DNA from: Jacaranda mimosifolia
Taxonomy: Eukaryota; Streptophyta; Magnoliopsida; Lamiales; Bignoniaceae
DNA: 64,000 nucleotides
Assembly: GCA_018894105.1 (NCBI GenBank)
Contig: CM032127.1
Span: forward strand, 28,884,369 to 28,948,368
Direction: 5' to 3'
A program made the translations under genes and the position numbers. Positions 11,302-22,993 of this stretch are shown one piece after another; position 1 is the stretch's first letter, and every line of letters begins with the position of its first letter. The notes beneath the pieces were generated by a model, which saw only the letters and a program-made list of their open reading frames with translations, was not told the origin of the DNA and did not search any database.

Positions 11302-13103
11302 TTTCTTTTGAAGATTTAAAAAATCTACAAGAGGCGAAAAAATAGTATAAGCATATGATTAAATATTGATATTGAAAATATGTTCATGGTTTTTCAAGCA
11401 TGTTTTTCTCCCACAATTTTATCAAATCCTTAACCCTCTAGAAGAATTCAGGAAATCATATTTCTTAGTGAGAATCAATACCCCAAGGACTTGCAAGTGG
11501 ACCCCCATAACCAAGTGCCATCCACAAGCAATCGAAGGGTAAACAACTTTTGCTAATTTCTTCATATGCAACTCTTGATATATTTTGCCTCACTTTTCAT
11601 ATAGACCTATGTGACCGTGTGCCATCTATACTACTAAGTGTTAAGTCCAACCTACCAATCAAACTTTAATTTAAGATGGCCTCACAACATCCCTCGTGAC
11701 CGACTACTAATGTGTAAGGGTTCTTAAATCGAAGGTGCATCTCATGCTAAATATATGCTCACATCTTTTCTCTTAAGTGTGACCCCTATGACTAAGTGCC
11801 ATCACACAAAATCGGTAGCATCGTCATGGCATACACTATTGTTAGAAGGCATAGATCAATTAAAACTCTTTTAATTTGTATCCATTTTGACTTAATATTT
11901 GAAAGCACTTAGACATTCCAAGTGGAAGGCTTTTGCTTGCAAAGATCTCATCATTTTATCTTCTTATTTAGGTTTTCTATATCTTAAACATGCATCTCAT
12001 ACATCAATAGGATATTAAAAATATGAGTAAGTAAATGCGCCTAGCATGCTCCTAGAGTGGGATGACCATGAGCCTAATCAAGTGGTGCACTTAGAGCCAT
12101 AGGTGCACCACTTAGTTGATTTTAAGTAAGTTGATTAAATCTAGCTATTGCATAAGTGTATCCCATACATTCATAGGTCTTCAAAAGTTTCCATGCCTCC
12201 ATTGGTCTCCTTTCCCCCATGTAATATTTACATGAGAAAGAAATCCTCACTCCTAATGATTCAAATCTCATAACATTTACAAGATAGAAAATGATAGGCG
12301 TGCCAGCCCCTATTTAATACAATCCTTTTCAATAACTTGAAACAAATAAAATCAATATTAAAGGCTCATGATCATCCCCATTCACTCATCATCCATTCAA
12401 CACTTAAATGAACAATAAATAAATCAAGAATTAATATTCAATTCCATTAATTAAATGCTTATTATATTAACAAATAATTTGTCATGCAAAAACAAGCATA
12501 ATACTTATGCATCATATTTTTGCCTCAATTGGAAATTAACTTTAACATGTTTTAAAAGCATTCAAAAGTGTCCCAACATAATTAAGAAAACTTGCAAAAC
12601 ACTTGTGCATCCATTGTGTGTGTTTCAAAACAATATTGGTCACTAAAGGAACCCAAAATAAGGCTTAAAACTCGTCTACGACCAAACTGGGTACTACTGG
12701 CTGAGGCATGCACATGGCTGGGCATCAACTCTCGGTTATTGCCCTACTTGTGCACTGCTATGGCCCACAGCTCCCCTATTTTGCAGTGAAGATTGAGTCA
12801 AGCCATTTTTGGCTCAACTTTTGTACATCAAAATTTTTAGAACAACTTCTAAACATCAAAACACACATTATGGATGAAATTTCAGATCTAAAACACCTTT
12901 CAAAACTGAAATTTCAAGTGTTCAATTATGCTTCAAAAACTAGTTTAAGCAAGAATCATATTCTTCAAAAAATCTCCAATCATCTCCAGTCATATTGGAT
13001 CAAAAAATGACCAAAACAACTTAAGGCCATTAATAACATGTTATATCAATATATAATATCCACCAATGCCAAATCAAAATTTAACATTAGCAATTAAAAC
13101 ATA
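11302..13103 (-). other. Element A untranslated leader (1.8 kb)
   Basis: This lies between gag and the LTR remnant and aligns with the leaders of B (20866-22977) and C (62208-64000). No protein is conserved among the three; the small open frames at 12455-13010 are not shared. It has a conserved hairpin at 12076-12117. A long leader like this is normal for Angela/BARE elements and carries the packaging and dimerisation signals in relatives. Confidence 0.75.
12076..12117 (-). other. Conserved leader hairpin, element A copy
   Basis: The arms AAGTGGTGCAC and GTGCACCACTT pair perfectly around the loop TTAGAGCCATAG. The same stem and loop occur at 21587-21616 (B) and 62981-63022 (C). Role unknown; a packaging or translation signal in the leader RNA is a guess. 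Confidence 0.55.
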
Positions 13104-13187
13104 CTCGATCCATATGATGGGTTGGAGTGTTTAGATGATCTTGTATGTGGCTCCTTGGTTGATGGATTAACAGCATGCTATGCATGT
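13104..13187 (+). other. 84-bp inverted leader segment at LTR deletion junction
   Basis: This segment is the reverse complement of the end of the leader in B (about 22820-22910) and C (about 63900-63980). For example, GGAGCCACATACAAGATCAT appears when it is flipped, matching C's GGAGCCACAAGCAAGATCAT. To its left the leader is in normal orientation; to its right the sequence jumps into the middle of the LTR. One event, or two close together, inverted this piece and removed the primer site and about 1.8 kb of the 5' LTR. Confidence 0.8.
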
Positions 13188-13577
13188 CTTTAGTGCATTG
13201 TCCTCTAACAAGCACCCACTAACATGCGTGCATATCTCATATGGGATTGCTCATGGAACGAAACAACATTCAACTCTTGGATTTATGCATCGTTAGTGTA
13301 AGTCTATATGGATCTTAGATGCCTTATCTCGCTAGATCCTATGACTTGTAAGATTTAAGATCACGACCGTGTAAAATTTATTTCATGATCACCATCCAAT
13401 ACGTAATCAAATCCCATAATCTTGTCTAATCTAAGGGCTCCATCCAAATGCTATTGAAGTTAATAAATATCATAAGATGAAGATGGACATATAACGAATA
13501 TCATTCAATCAAGATTGTCTTAAAAGAAAATAGTTTACAAGGCCAATCTAATTGGCTTGTAGGGCACTATTCCAATA
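13188..13577 (-). repeat. Element A 5' LTR remnant
   Basis: The last 390 bp of the family LTR remain, from CTTTAGTGCATTGTCCTC to GGGCACTATTCCAATA. It shares with A's own 3' LTR the wording TATCTCATATGGGATTGCTC, which differs from other copies, supporting the pairing. The end has TA in place of CA. Confidence 0.82.
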
Positions 13578-14036
13578 ATGGCATAAAATAATGGAAACCA
13601 CATTGGATGATGATGAAGAGGAATCAGACTAGGAAGGATCAGATGACGAATTTGCAAACCTTTGTTTATTGCACAAATTAAGGCATATTTTAACTCTAAC
13701 TTTGCTTTATTACAAAAATTTATACATCTATTCAAGAATGCAAGAAGGACTTAGAATGACTTCCTGTGAAAAATGATGTTTTGAAAAGAAAAAAAAATCA
13801 AAATCTTTCTATTGAAAATAAATGTTTCGAGAAAAGGATAGATGATTAATGCTTTCTCTTAGTGCTTCTGAAATTAAGTTGAAGTTATTCAAACTGAAAA
13901 TATTTCTCTAAAAGATCAAAGTAGTGATTAATTGCTTTCATTAGCTAATGTTGATGCTGAGGTTGATGCATTTCTAAAGAAAAAATCTACTTTGAAAGCC
14001 AAAATGATTGATTCTGATTGTAAAGTGAAAGTAGAG
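13578..14036 (+). pseudogene. Element E gag, part 2
   Basis: This continues the reading interrupted at 3133. In one frame METTLDDDEEESD followed by a stop, then EGSDDEFANLC, is the acidic segment that follows the first zinc knuckle in SIRE-type Gag-Pol. After it come lysine-rich, coiled-coil-like pieces (ENKCFEKRIDD and similar) in shifting frames. It is broken again at about 14036 by solo LTR D and resumes at 25462. Confidence 0.72.
14032..14036 (+). other. Target duplication TAGAG, left copy (LTR D)
   Basis: TAGAG here matches TAGAG at 25462-25466 immediately after the end of LTR D. Four extra bases (GAGG) separate it from the TG at 14041, so either the LTR terminus is longer than it looks or filler bases were added. 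Confidence 0.5.
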
Positions 14037-14040
14037 GAGG

Positions 14041-15962
14041 TGTTAGGATCCATAATAATTTGCAAGAATAGGAAAAAACAACCAACATATCCTCAACCCA
14101 AGTATCTATTCTAATACTCAAAATTGGATTAAAAAGGTAGGAGGATATTACCTTAATCACGAAAATGAAAGGTAACAAGCTAGCTCTCACAAAAGGAACT
14201 CTTTCCAAGCTAGGAATTCACCTTTTTCTCCAAGTATCTCCAACTTCTCTCTGGTGGAAAACCTCCACATCAATCTTTGATGCCAAAAGCTCCTCCAAGA
14301 TGATGAAGGAAGGTGGCAAACTAGTGACCACACTTCCAAAAACCGCCGGTCACCTCAAGAAGAAAAAATGGGTCACCACTTTGAAGGAACTTGATATACC
14401 ACTTCCAAAGCTCCCTAAATGTGAAGCCTCTAAAGCTAGTCCACACACTTAAGGCAACTTTTAGTCCTCTCTCAATCAGCTAGAAAGATGAGGAGGATGA
14501 AGGAAGATAAAGAAAGTGTGATGAAGTTATTGGAGAGAGAATGTTGTTGGAGGGAATCTAGAGGGTGGTTTCTCTAAACACATGAGATTACCACTTGATT
14601 GGAGGGGAAAATGTAGCAGAAAATTGGCCTCCTATGGTCTTTTATAGTGTGACATAGAAGTTTAAGGAAGCTTCTATCACACACATCTCACTATGTCACC
14701 TAGGATGCCAAGTTGCTAGTCAAATTTTAAATTTAATTTCTTGAATTAAAATGCCAACTTGCTAATATTAAATGGACTTTTCTATTTAATTTTTCCTCCA
14801 AAATTAGATTCCTTGACTAATTAAATTAACTCTTTGATTTAATTAAATTAACTTTACTCCTTAAGTTAATAAAATCAACTTAACTCTTTAAGTTGACTTT
14901 GACTAATTAAAATTGCTACATGGCTCTCATTAAATTGACTCCTTAATTCAATTAGCCTAATTTAATTCTTTAAATTATTTTAATTAATTTAACACTTCAA
15001 TTAATCAAGCCATAGTGACCAATTAATAATTAGTCAACTCGGTCTCGGTCTCGGTCTCTCTCTCTCCCCCCTCCCTAATTAACTTGATCACCTCAATTAT
15101 CTAACCCCTTAGATAATTTCTTCAATCAAGTGAGAGTGTTCTAAGATTTTATGTGTGGCTCTTTAGGTTCACCAATTAATTATACATGGGCTCACAACTC
15201 TTTGTGATTTATTGAATACCGATTATTTTGATTAGTCTAAATTCTTTTAAACTAATCACTCTATCAATTCATCTATGTTAATTGAAGAGTACCCAATCTC
15301 CATAGTCGATGTTTAGTACAAGCCTATGGAGCCCAATCAATTATATAAATTAATTGAGGGATGAACCAATATCATTTATGAAAGCCATGCAAATATAGTC
15401 CTTTCATTTCCTATCTCTCTAAAGAGGCCCAAACAAGATATTTGTCGGCTCCTTAATAACCTCTATAACTATGTATCGATTCTTGATGTTCGATTCCTCA
15501 TTATAAACTCAACTTTAAAAAACTCCTTTTCCAAAATTTCATATCACCTTGCATAAGAATTTCTTGAAATTGATCATGTTAGAATACATAATAGATCAAC
15601 TTGTTCTTCATTGATGGGCAAAACAGATCCCATTTTTGAACTCACCAACCTCCATACTTAGATAGCTTGTGCCCAACCTAAACCTTAGGTGACTCGTTAT
15701 GTGGTCGGAGCAAAATCAAAGCACAAGGACCTAAATTTACTATAGAATCTCAAGTGAAAAGACTAATTATATGCACTATCATAAGCGAGAGAACTTACCA
15801 CTATTGATGTGACACTATGGCTACCTTATCGATTCTCTAAGTGAGTCTTCAGTGTACTTATTTTCCAACTGGCACCCACTAACATGCATCCATGTCTAGT
15901 GTAGATTGCCTATGAAATGGATTAATTAATATCCAACACCTTGGAGTATACATCGTTAGTGT
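14041..15962 (-). repeat. Solo LTR D, left part
   Basis: The family LTR starts TGTTAGGATCC and contains the TATA region (sense CACTATAAAAGAC at 14638-14650). It has a short TC-rich run at 15038-15070 and the block CATCGTTAGTGT at its right end, where element B is inserted. The rest of D is at 25186-25461. Together the two pieces give about 2.2 kb, the length of a full LTR, so D was a complete solo LTR before B arrived. Confidence 0.87.
15958..15962 (+). other. Target duplication AGTGT, left copy (element B)
   Basis: AGTGT precedes the TG of B's LTR and is repeated at 25181-25185 after its other end. Joining the flanks with a single AGTGT gives CATCGTTAGTGTAAGTCTAT, which is exactly the uninterrupted sequence of this LTR region in other family members. 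Confidence 0.93.
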
Positions 15963-17641
15963 TGAAGTCAAGTAATACGCTAAGATCCAATAATAAAACT
16001 TCAAAAGATTAAATAAACTAGTGCATCACAAGCTCCAAAGGATCTAATCATGCTAGGGATTTAGATTTAGGTTAGAGTTACCTTGAATAGAAAATTTCCA
16101 AGGAGAAAATGTTGAGCTCTTCACAAATCCAGAATCTGCCAGACAGCGGCGCAGCAGGAAAAGATCAACTTTTGCCTTGGTTAAACTTCTCCAAAAATCA
16201 TCAAAACATTCATGTATCCTCTCAACACCTTGAAGAAGATACTGTGAAAATTTTGGATCAAATCACATTCTGGATCTCCTGCAAAAAATTCATCAAATAA
16301 CTGCTCTATTTCAGTGGATCTCCAAAGCTAGCAAACCAAGTGTTTTGCCTCTATTGTGATGATCCACACAGCAATTGAACTTCCAATTTTTCCTCACTTT
16401 TATCTAGAGTAAGAGAGGAGAAGTACAATGGTGGAGGCCAATTTGAGGTTGGAGAAGAATAATGAAAACAAAGCTTCAACACATGATGTAATGGCTTGGA
16501 GAGAGTTTTGGAGGGAAATGTGAAAGATTCTAATCTTCACACAAAATTTGCATATGGTCGATCCCTCATCTCTATATCTATATATAGAGGGAGGATGGGG
16601 CATCACACCTTTCTTAAGGGGGACAACCACTTTCAAGCTTAGGTGACAAATTCAAATTCAAATCTAATTTGAATTTGGTGCATTTCATTTAATTTTGAAA
16701 TCTAATATGAAATTAATTAAGATGCTAATTCAAATGAACCTTTTATTTGAATTTTCGCTTCAAAATGCATTCTTTTCTTTAACTAAATTAAACACTTTAA
16801 TTTAATTAATTAACCTTTGACTTAACTTTTAAGTCTAACAAGGATAACTCTCTTAAGCTTAGTTTTGTTAACTTAACTCTTTAACTTGGCCAATTGATGT
16901 CTTAATTCTCAATGTTTGATTCCATTGTATGACCTCATCTTTGGAAAACTCCTTTTCCAAATTGTCACACCACATTGCGCAAGGATTTCTTGGAATCAAC
17001 CATTATAGAACACATAAAAAATATGCTCGCCTTTCACAAAAGTGAGAAGTCGGATTCTATCTTGGATCTCACAAACCTCCATACTTAGTAGCTCATACCC
17101 AATGTCACCCTGAAAGACCCGCTAAGTGGTCAAGGTATGAGGATGAAGCATAAGGTTACAATGGATCCTCAGGTTAGAGAACTAATAATATGCACTAACG
17201 TAAGCTAAAGAACTTGCTACTATTGACTTGCCACTTCGGCTATCTAGTGGATTCTCCTTGTGGGTCTTTAGTGCCTTGTTCTCTAAAAGTACCTACTAAT
17301 ATGGACCCATATCTCATATGGCTGCTCATGGAGTGGAGCAATATCCAACTCCTAGATTTATGCATCGCCACTGTAAGCCTATCCGGATCTTAGATGCCTC
17401 ATCTCATAAGATTCTATGACTTGGAAGATTTAAGATCATGACCGTGTAAAACTTATTTCATGATCACCGAACCAAGTCCCACCATCATGAGTGATCTAAA
17501 TGCTTCATCCAAATGCGAGTGAAGTAATAAAGAGCATAAGATAAAAATGGCCACATAATGAATACCCTTCAATCAAGATTGTTTTACAAGAAAATAACTT
17601 TACAAGGCCAATCCTATTAGCTTGCCGTCATTATTGTTACA
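15963..17641 (-). repeat. Element B 3' LTR (deleted, 1.68 kb)
   Basis: It begins TGAAGTCAAGTAATACGC and ends at 17641 before the polypurine tract. Compared with B's 5' LTR it lacks about 520 bp: the sequence jumps at about 16899 from CCAATTGATG to TCTTAATTCTCAATG (5' LTR positions about 23918 and 24442). The TATA region is at 16572-16588. The end reads ATTGTTACA rather than ATTCCAACA. Confidence 0.9.
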
Positions 17642-17655
17642 ATCTTCTACTTGCC
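17642..17655 (-). other. Polypurine tract of element B
   Basis: On the minus strand GGCAAGTAGAAGAT precedes the LTR. It follows the pol stop codon (17656-17658) directly and matches the tracts of A and C with two changes. Confidence 0.65.
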
Positions 17656-18890
17656 CTAAAGCCAATGTCCCATGGCCTTGAGATCCATCTTCTCAAGATG
17701 TCCTTCAAAGACCTTTTGCATTAGGGGTTTTGTCAGTAGATCTGCTATATTATCTTCTGAGGCAACTCTCTCTACTCGAATGTCGCCTCTATGAATGATC
17801 TCCTGAATCAAATGATATCGCCTCAAAATATGCTTGTATATTGAACTGCTACATCATGCTTCCAATGGCGAAGGTATAAGGTACGTGGGACATCCTCCAT
17901 CTCTCGTTTTAGTCTTAGGGGCTATAGACTTGGAAAGACGAATGCCATGTCCCTTGGGAATGAATCTCTTCTTGGATTCTTCCATACTAAACGTCTTTAG
18001 TATTTTGTTAATGTACGGGGTTTGGGATAGCCCCAGCATCCTCTTAGATCTATCTTTATAGATACATATTCCCAATACGTAGGATGCTTCTCCCAAATCC
18101 TTCATGAAGAATTAAGTAGATAACCATGCTTTAGTGCACGCTAACATTCCTACCTCATTCCCAATGAGAAGGATGTCATCGACATAAAACACAATAAACT
18201 GTACACTACTCCCATTGGCCTTCTTATACACACATGGTTCATACATATTTTTGGTAAAGCCAAATGATTTGACTGTTTCATCAAAACATATGTTCCAACT
18301 TTGGGATGCTTGTTTGAGCCCATAAATGGATCTCTAGAGTTTGCACACCTTTTGCTCATTCTTCTTGGATGTAAAACCTTGTGGTCGTTCCATATAGATT
18401 TTTTCTTCAATATCTCCATTGAGGAAAGCAGTTTTCACATGCATTTACCATATCTCATAGTCATAATATACGGCTATAGCAAAAAGGATTTGAATGGACT
18501 TAGGAAGTGCGACTCGTGAAAAGGTTTCCTTGAAATTGATACTAGGTCTTTGAGTGTAACCGTTTGCCACTAGTGGCGCTTTAAAAGTCACCACTTCTTC
18601 ATCCACTCTAAGCTTTCACTTATAGATCCACTTGCAACCAATGAGAACTATTCCCTTTGGTGGATCTACCGAAGTCCATACTTTGTTGAGTAAATAGAGT
18701 CTATTTCGGATCTCATGGCTTCAAGCCAACGCCCTAAATCTATGTCCAACATAGCTTCCTCATAAGTCTTTGGATCATTATCCAATTGGCCCATCTCATG
18801 AAGGAATTCGAACCTTTCAGGTTGCTTCTTGATTCGGTTCGACCTTCTTACAGGATGTGTGCGAGGCTCTAGTTGCTCGCTTATTTCCAT
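17656..18890 (-). pseudogene. Element B pol: reverse transcriptase, RNase H deleted
   Basis: RT blocks include YVDD at 18175-18186, SYVLGICIYKDRSKRMLGLS (from 18080 down) and the N-terminal linker SNRIKKQPERFEFLHEMGQL near 18810-18870. Comparison with element C shows that about 450 bp are missing near 17838: the sequence passes from the QRSKHI region directly to the end of RT. This removes most of RNase H. Only the last 60 or so codons after the deletion remain. Several frameshifts interrupt the rest. It cannot complete reverse transcription. Confidence 0.8.
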
Positions 18891-19640
18891 CGCTTATGGG
18901 ATTTCATGATCATCTTGAACTTCATCAATTACAACAACACCTTTTCTATCTATTAGAAATTACCTTTCTAAAAATGTGGCATTTCTCAAAACAAACACAT
19001 TTTATTCCGAGGGATCGTAGCTTTGCCGCCACGTCTAAGGCATATCCCCAAAAGGATATAGGCACATTTAAAAAGCTCATTTGGAACGTACTATGTCCAA
19101 TAAGGTACAATTTCTTCTCTCGGCTACTCCATTGTATTGGGGTGTGCCAGGTGGAGTCTATTGAGAGAGAATCTCATTCTCCTTTAGATAATCTAAGAAT
19201 TCAGTGCTTAAGTATTTTTCTCTCTTGATCCGATTGAAGAGCTTTAACTTTAATATTTAGCCCCAACTTCTTTTCCACTTCATTTCTATACTCTTTAAAC
19301 TTTTCAAAACCTTTGGACTTTTTCTTCATAAGATGCGCTTGTCCGAACCAATTATAATCATTAGTAAAGGTGATGAAGTAGGAATAGCCTCCTCTCCCAC
19401 TAACTCTTAGTGGTCCACAATTATCTGTATGGATCAATTCCAAAAGACTTGTGGAGTGCTCTATTTGTCCTACAAAAAGAGCCTTGGTCATTTTTTCCTT
19501 TGAACAAGATTCACAAGTAGGAAGATCCTCAATGCCACTAACATTTAGTGCTTTAAGAGCCTCTAACTTGTTCATCTTATTTTTAGAAATATGCCCAAGT
19601 CTTGCATGCCATTGTCTGGGTTATCTAACTTTCTTTTACT
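18891..19640 (-). pseudogene. Element B pol: integrase
   Basis: The integrase core reads leftwards from about 19600. MNKLEALKALNVSGIEDLPT, CESCSKEKMTK (end of the HHCC finger), LIHTDNCGPLRVSGRGGYSY (first Asp) and ALQSDQERKILKH (second acidic region, changed) are visible within 19201-19575. About 205 bp are missing near 19020-19025 relative to element C, again just after the phrase CCGAGGGATCG. The loss removes the C-terminal part of integrase. Confidence 0.78.
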
Positions 19641-20045
19641 TGATTGAATGTGCATTAGTGCAGGTTGAGAATCAAGTATGTATAATCCGTCAATTAATGT
19701 ACCATGTGTAATTAAAGAATCATTCTTAATGCTTTCAACATCCCATTCAATATGGAAAAATCAAACCCTTCATTATTGAGAATAGGAATTGAAATAATGT
19801 TCTTAATAAGATGGGTTACATAATAAACTGAATCAAGTACAATGCAAGCATTTCCTAAGTCCAACTTGATTATGCCTTGTAAGGTGGCGACAACTGTTGC
19901 TCTATTTCATAGGCAAAGGATCATATCCCCTTTATAAAGACTCTTTTTTTTTTTCATCCCCTGTAACGAATTACAAAGGTGAGAACCACATACGGTGTCA
20001 AATACCCACATGAGGAAGAATTAGTCGTCAAGTGCACTTCAATAA
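19641..20045 (-). pseudogene. Element B protease and pre-integrase region
   Basis: The active-site neighbourhood near 19990-20010 reads VFDTVCGSHLCNSLQG, so the usual D-T-G is D-T-V, as in element C. The gag-pre-integrase region follows towards 19650 with LDLGNACIVLDSVYYVTHLI-type wording. Frameshifts separate the pieces. Confidence 0.7.
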
Positions 20046-20865
20046 AGTACATACCCTTCTCAAGGGTTGTAAGGTAAGCTTTGCAATTTCTTTTCCAAAG
20101 TCCCTTCTCGCCATAATGGAAACAATATTTAGCCTTCTTCTTAACCCTCCCGAAACTTTTCGCAGGTTGCTTCTGTTTGGAAGAAAAACTCTTATTCCTC
20201 TTATCTACATTTCTAGGATCGCTAGGGCCCTTTGACTTGGAGGAGGATGCAAGCATAATAGGTTTCTCCTTTCTCATAGTCGTTTTGGTGGTCAAAACCA
20301 TGTTCACTAATTCGTTAATCGTAACTTCTTGCTTGGACATGTTGAAGTTCATAACGAATTGGTAGAACGATGGTGGCCATGACTGGGGGATCAAATCTAC
20401 GTAGAGGTTGTTGGCCATGACCACATCTAACTATCCAAGCTTCTTGATGAGTCCTATCATCTTGAGGTTGTGATCATGGACGTTAGACCCCTCACTCATG
20501 CTTGATCTAAAAAGCTCATTTGACAAAGCGAACCTTTTATGTCTTGATTATACACCATATAACTCTCGTAAATGTATATAGATCTCTCGAGCATGTTTCA
20601 TGTGCTCATGAGTCTTTTGGAGCTCGTTAAATATGGATGCCAACATGACACATCTAACTTGTAGATCATCATTTACAAATCTCATGAACATTTCACGAGT
20701 TTGGCCAATGGCGTCATCACCAATTGTGTCCACGAGACTTTGATCAAGAACGTATGTCCTCTTTTCAGAGTTAAGAATTGTTTTAAGGTTTCTCAACCAA
20801 TCTTCAAAGTTAGGCCTGGTGAGTTTATTGGTTTGCAAAATACATGCGAGTGGATTCTGAGCCAT
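20046..20865 (-). pseudogene. Element B gag
   Basis: The start is the ATG at 20863-20865 (MAQNPLACILQTNKLTRPNF). Blocks present are EDWLRNLKTILNSEKRTYVL, RCVMLASIFNELQKTHEHMK, a shifted segment near 20460-20540 (SSVHDH type) and LYVDLIPQSWPPSFYQFVMN. The zinc knuckle reads CFHYGEKGLWKRNC, with the second Cys changed to Tyr and the His changed to Leu. Gag would form the particle and bind RNA; the knuckle here could not hold zinc normally. Confidence 0.83.
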
Positions 20866-21586
20866 TTTGATTTGAAGATTTTGAAAATCGACAGGAGGTG
20901 AAAAAAGAGTATAAGTATGTGATTGAATTTGATATTAAAAACATGTTTATGGTTTTTCAAGCATGTTTTCCTCCCACTATTTTATCAAATCCTTCACCCT
21001 CTAGAAGAATTTGAGAAATCTTATTTCCTAGTGAGAATCAAGATCTTAAGAACTTGCTAGTGAACCCATGACTCGTGAGACATCCACACACAATCGAAAG
21101 GTAAGCAACTTTTGCCAATTACATCTCATACAACTCTTGATATATTTTACCTCACTTTTCATGTGGACCTACGACCCATGAGACATCCACACTAATAGGT
21201 GTTAAGTCAGACCTACCAATCAAGCTTTGATACGAGACGGGCACCACGGCATCCCATGACTTGTGTGACAATGCATGGGCATTCTCAAATCAAAGGTGCA
21301 TCATATGCTAAGTATATGGTAGCATTATCATGCCACATACTATTGGTAGAAGGCATGGATTAATTAAAACTCTTTTAATTTGTATCCATTTTGACTTAAT
21401 ATGAGAAAGGCAGTTAGAGATTCTAAGTTGAGGGTTTTTGCTAGCAAAGATCTCATCATTTTATCTTTTTATTTAGGTTTTATATATCCTAAACATGCAT
21501 CTCATATATTAATAGGATATTAAAAGCACAAATAGGTAAATGCGCCTAGCATGCTCCTAAGGTGGGATGAAAATGAACCTAACTAT

Positions 21587-21616
21587 GTGGTGCACTTAGA
21601 GCCATAGGTGCACCAC
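21587..21616 (-). other. Conserved leader hairpin, element B copy
   Basis: GTGGTGCAC pairs with GTGCACCAC around the loop TTAGAGCCATAG. The outer stem seen in A and C has been lost here. Confidence 0.5.
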
Positions 21617-22194
21617 CCAATTGATTTTAAGTGGTTGATTAAATCTAACTATTACATGAGTGTATCCCACACATTTATGGGTCTTCAAAAGTCTCCATGC
21701 CTCCAAGGTCTCCTTTGCTCCATGTAACATTTACAAGAGAAGGAAATCCTCACTCCTAGTGATTATACTCTTATAACATTTACAAGGTAGAAATTAAGAG
21801 ACATGGAAGTCTCAATTTAATACAATCCTTTTCAAAAACTTGAAACAAATAAAATCAATATTAAAGGCTTATGATCATCCCCATTTATTCATCGTCCATT
21901 TAACAATTAAATGAACAACAAACAAATCTAGAATTAACAATTGATTCCAACAATTAAATGCCTATCTCATAAACAAATAATTGAACAAGCATAGCTTTTA
22001 TTCCAAAAATTGAAGATTAACTTTAACTAATTTTTAAAAGCATTTAAAAATGTCAAACATAATTTTTAGACCTTGCACAACTCTTGTACACCCATTACAT
22101 GTGATTTAAAATTATTTTGGTCATGAAAGGAGCCCAAAAATTTGGTTCAAAACTCAACAAACCAAAATTAGGCGCTACCTGGCCGGGTGTGTAC

Positions 22195-22611
22195 GCAGCT
22201 GGCCTGTAATTCTCGGCACTACGTTGCCAGTGTGTGTGCCTGACTTGGCAGCTGCCTTGTTTTTGAGTTTTGGCTGAGTGAAACCAATTTTGGCTTAACT
22301 TTTATGCACTAAAAATTTTAGAACACTTTCTAAATATTAAATCACACATTATGGATGAATTTCCAAATTCAAAAAACCTTTTAAAGTAGGAAATTCAAGT
22401 GCTCCTGGGCTGTGATTCTCGGTCACTATCCTGCCAGCGTCCGCACCTGGCTTGGCAGCTGCTCTGTTTTTGGGTTTCGGCTAAGTCAAGCCAATTTTGG
22501 CTCAACTTTTTTGCACCAAAAATTTTAGAACACTTTCTAAACATTAGATCACACATTATGGATGAATTTCCAAATTCAAAACACCTTTTAAAATAGGAAA
22601 TTCAAGTGCTC
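22195..22611 (-). repeat. 205-bp tandem duplication in element B leader
   Basis: Two adjacent copies (about 22195-22400 and 22401-22611) share runs such as ACACATTATGGATGAATTTC and GGAAATTCAAGTGCTC. A and C have a single copy at the matching place, so the duplication occurred in B or its recent ancestor. Confidence 0.85.
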
Positions 22612-22977
22612 AAACTTGCTTCCAAAAACTAGTTTATGTAAGAATCATATTCTTCAAAATCTCCAACAAAACTCCAATCAAATTGGATTAAAAAATGACC
22701 AAAAGTATTCTAGTCATTCATCAACATGCTATATCAACATATAACAATAATTAATGCCAAATCAACATTCAACATTAATAGCTATGGATTAAAACATACT
22801 AATCATATGAATAAACACTTAAAACACATGTTAGCATGCTTTCAATTCATCAATCAAGGAGTCACACACAACATCAACCAAACGCTCCAATCCATCATAT
22901 GAATCAAGAATTTGGTGATTTTGACCAATCCACCATATGAATTAATTAATTAAAAAATCCAAATCTAAGCATGATTT

Positions 22978-22991
22978 TGGCTCCGATACCA
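22978..22991 (-). other. Primer-binding site of element B
   Basis: On the minus strand TGGTATCGGAGCCA lies two bases after the end of the 5' LTR. It matches the initiator Met-tRNA 3' complement TGGTATCAGAGC with one mismatch and fixes the element's orientation. Confidence 0.9.
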
Positions 22992-22993
22992 CT

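Larger units (their letters stand above)
3134..13577 (-). mobile_element. Element A, Angela/BARE-like Ty1/copia, nested
   Basis: This is a near-complete minus-strand copia element of about 10.4 kb, of which 2.25 kb is a later solo LTR (F). In plus-strand order it holds the 3' LTR (3134-5324), polypurine tract, pol, gag (ATG at 11299-11301), a 1.8-kb leader, a small inverted segment and a remnant of the 5' LTR (13188-13577). The lineage call comes from Gag phrases such as DNDLYVDLILQSL and FVMNFNMSKQEV, and from the sense-strand LTR start TGTTGGAATAGTGCCC after a PPT containing GCAAGTGGGA. These match BARE-1/Angela elements as I know them. It splits the gag of element E. I do not see a clean 5-bp target duplication (GTATA before, ATGGC after). 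The primer site and about 1.8 kb of the 5' LTR are lost. Confidence 0.88.
20866..22977 (-). other. Element B leader (2.1 kb)
   Basis: This untranslated leader aligns with those of A and C. It contains the conserved hairpin (21587-21616) and, only in B, a tandem duplication of about 205 bp (22195-22611). No conserved protein is seen. Confidence 0.75.

Noticed and set aside
12455..13010. Small plus-strand frames in the leader of A as a gene
   Set aside because: They are not shared by the leaders of B and C and overlap non-coding leader sequence.
3129..13582. Target duplication for element A
   Set aside because: GTATA and ATGGC do not match; moving the boundary a few bases gives only partial matches, so I do not claim one.
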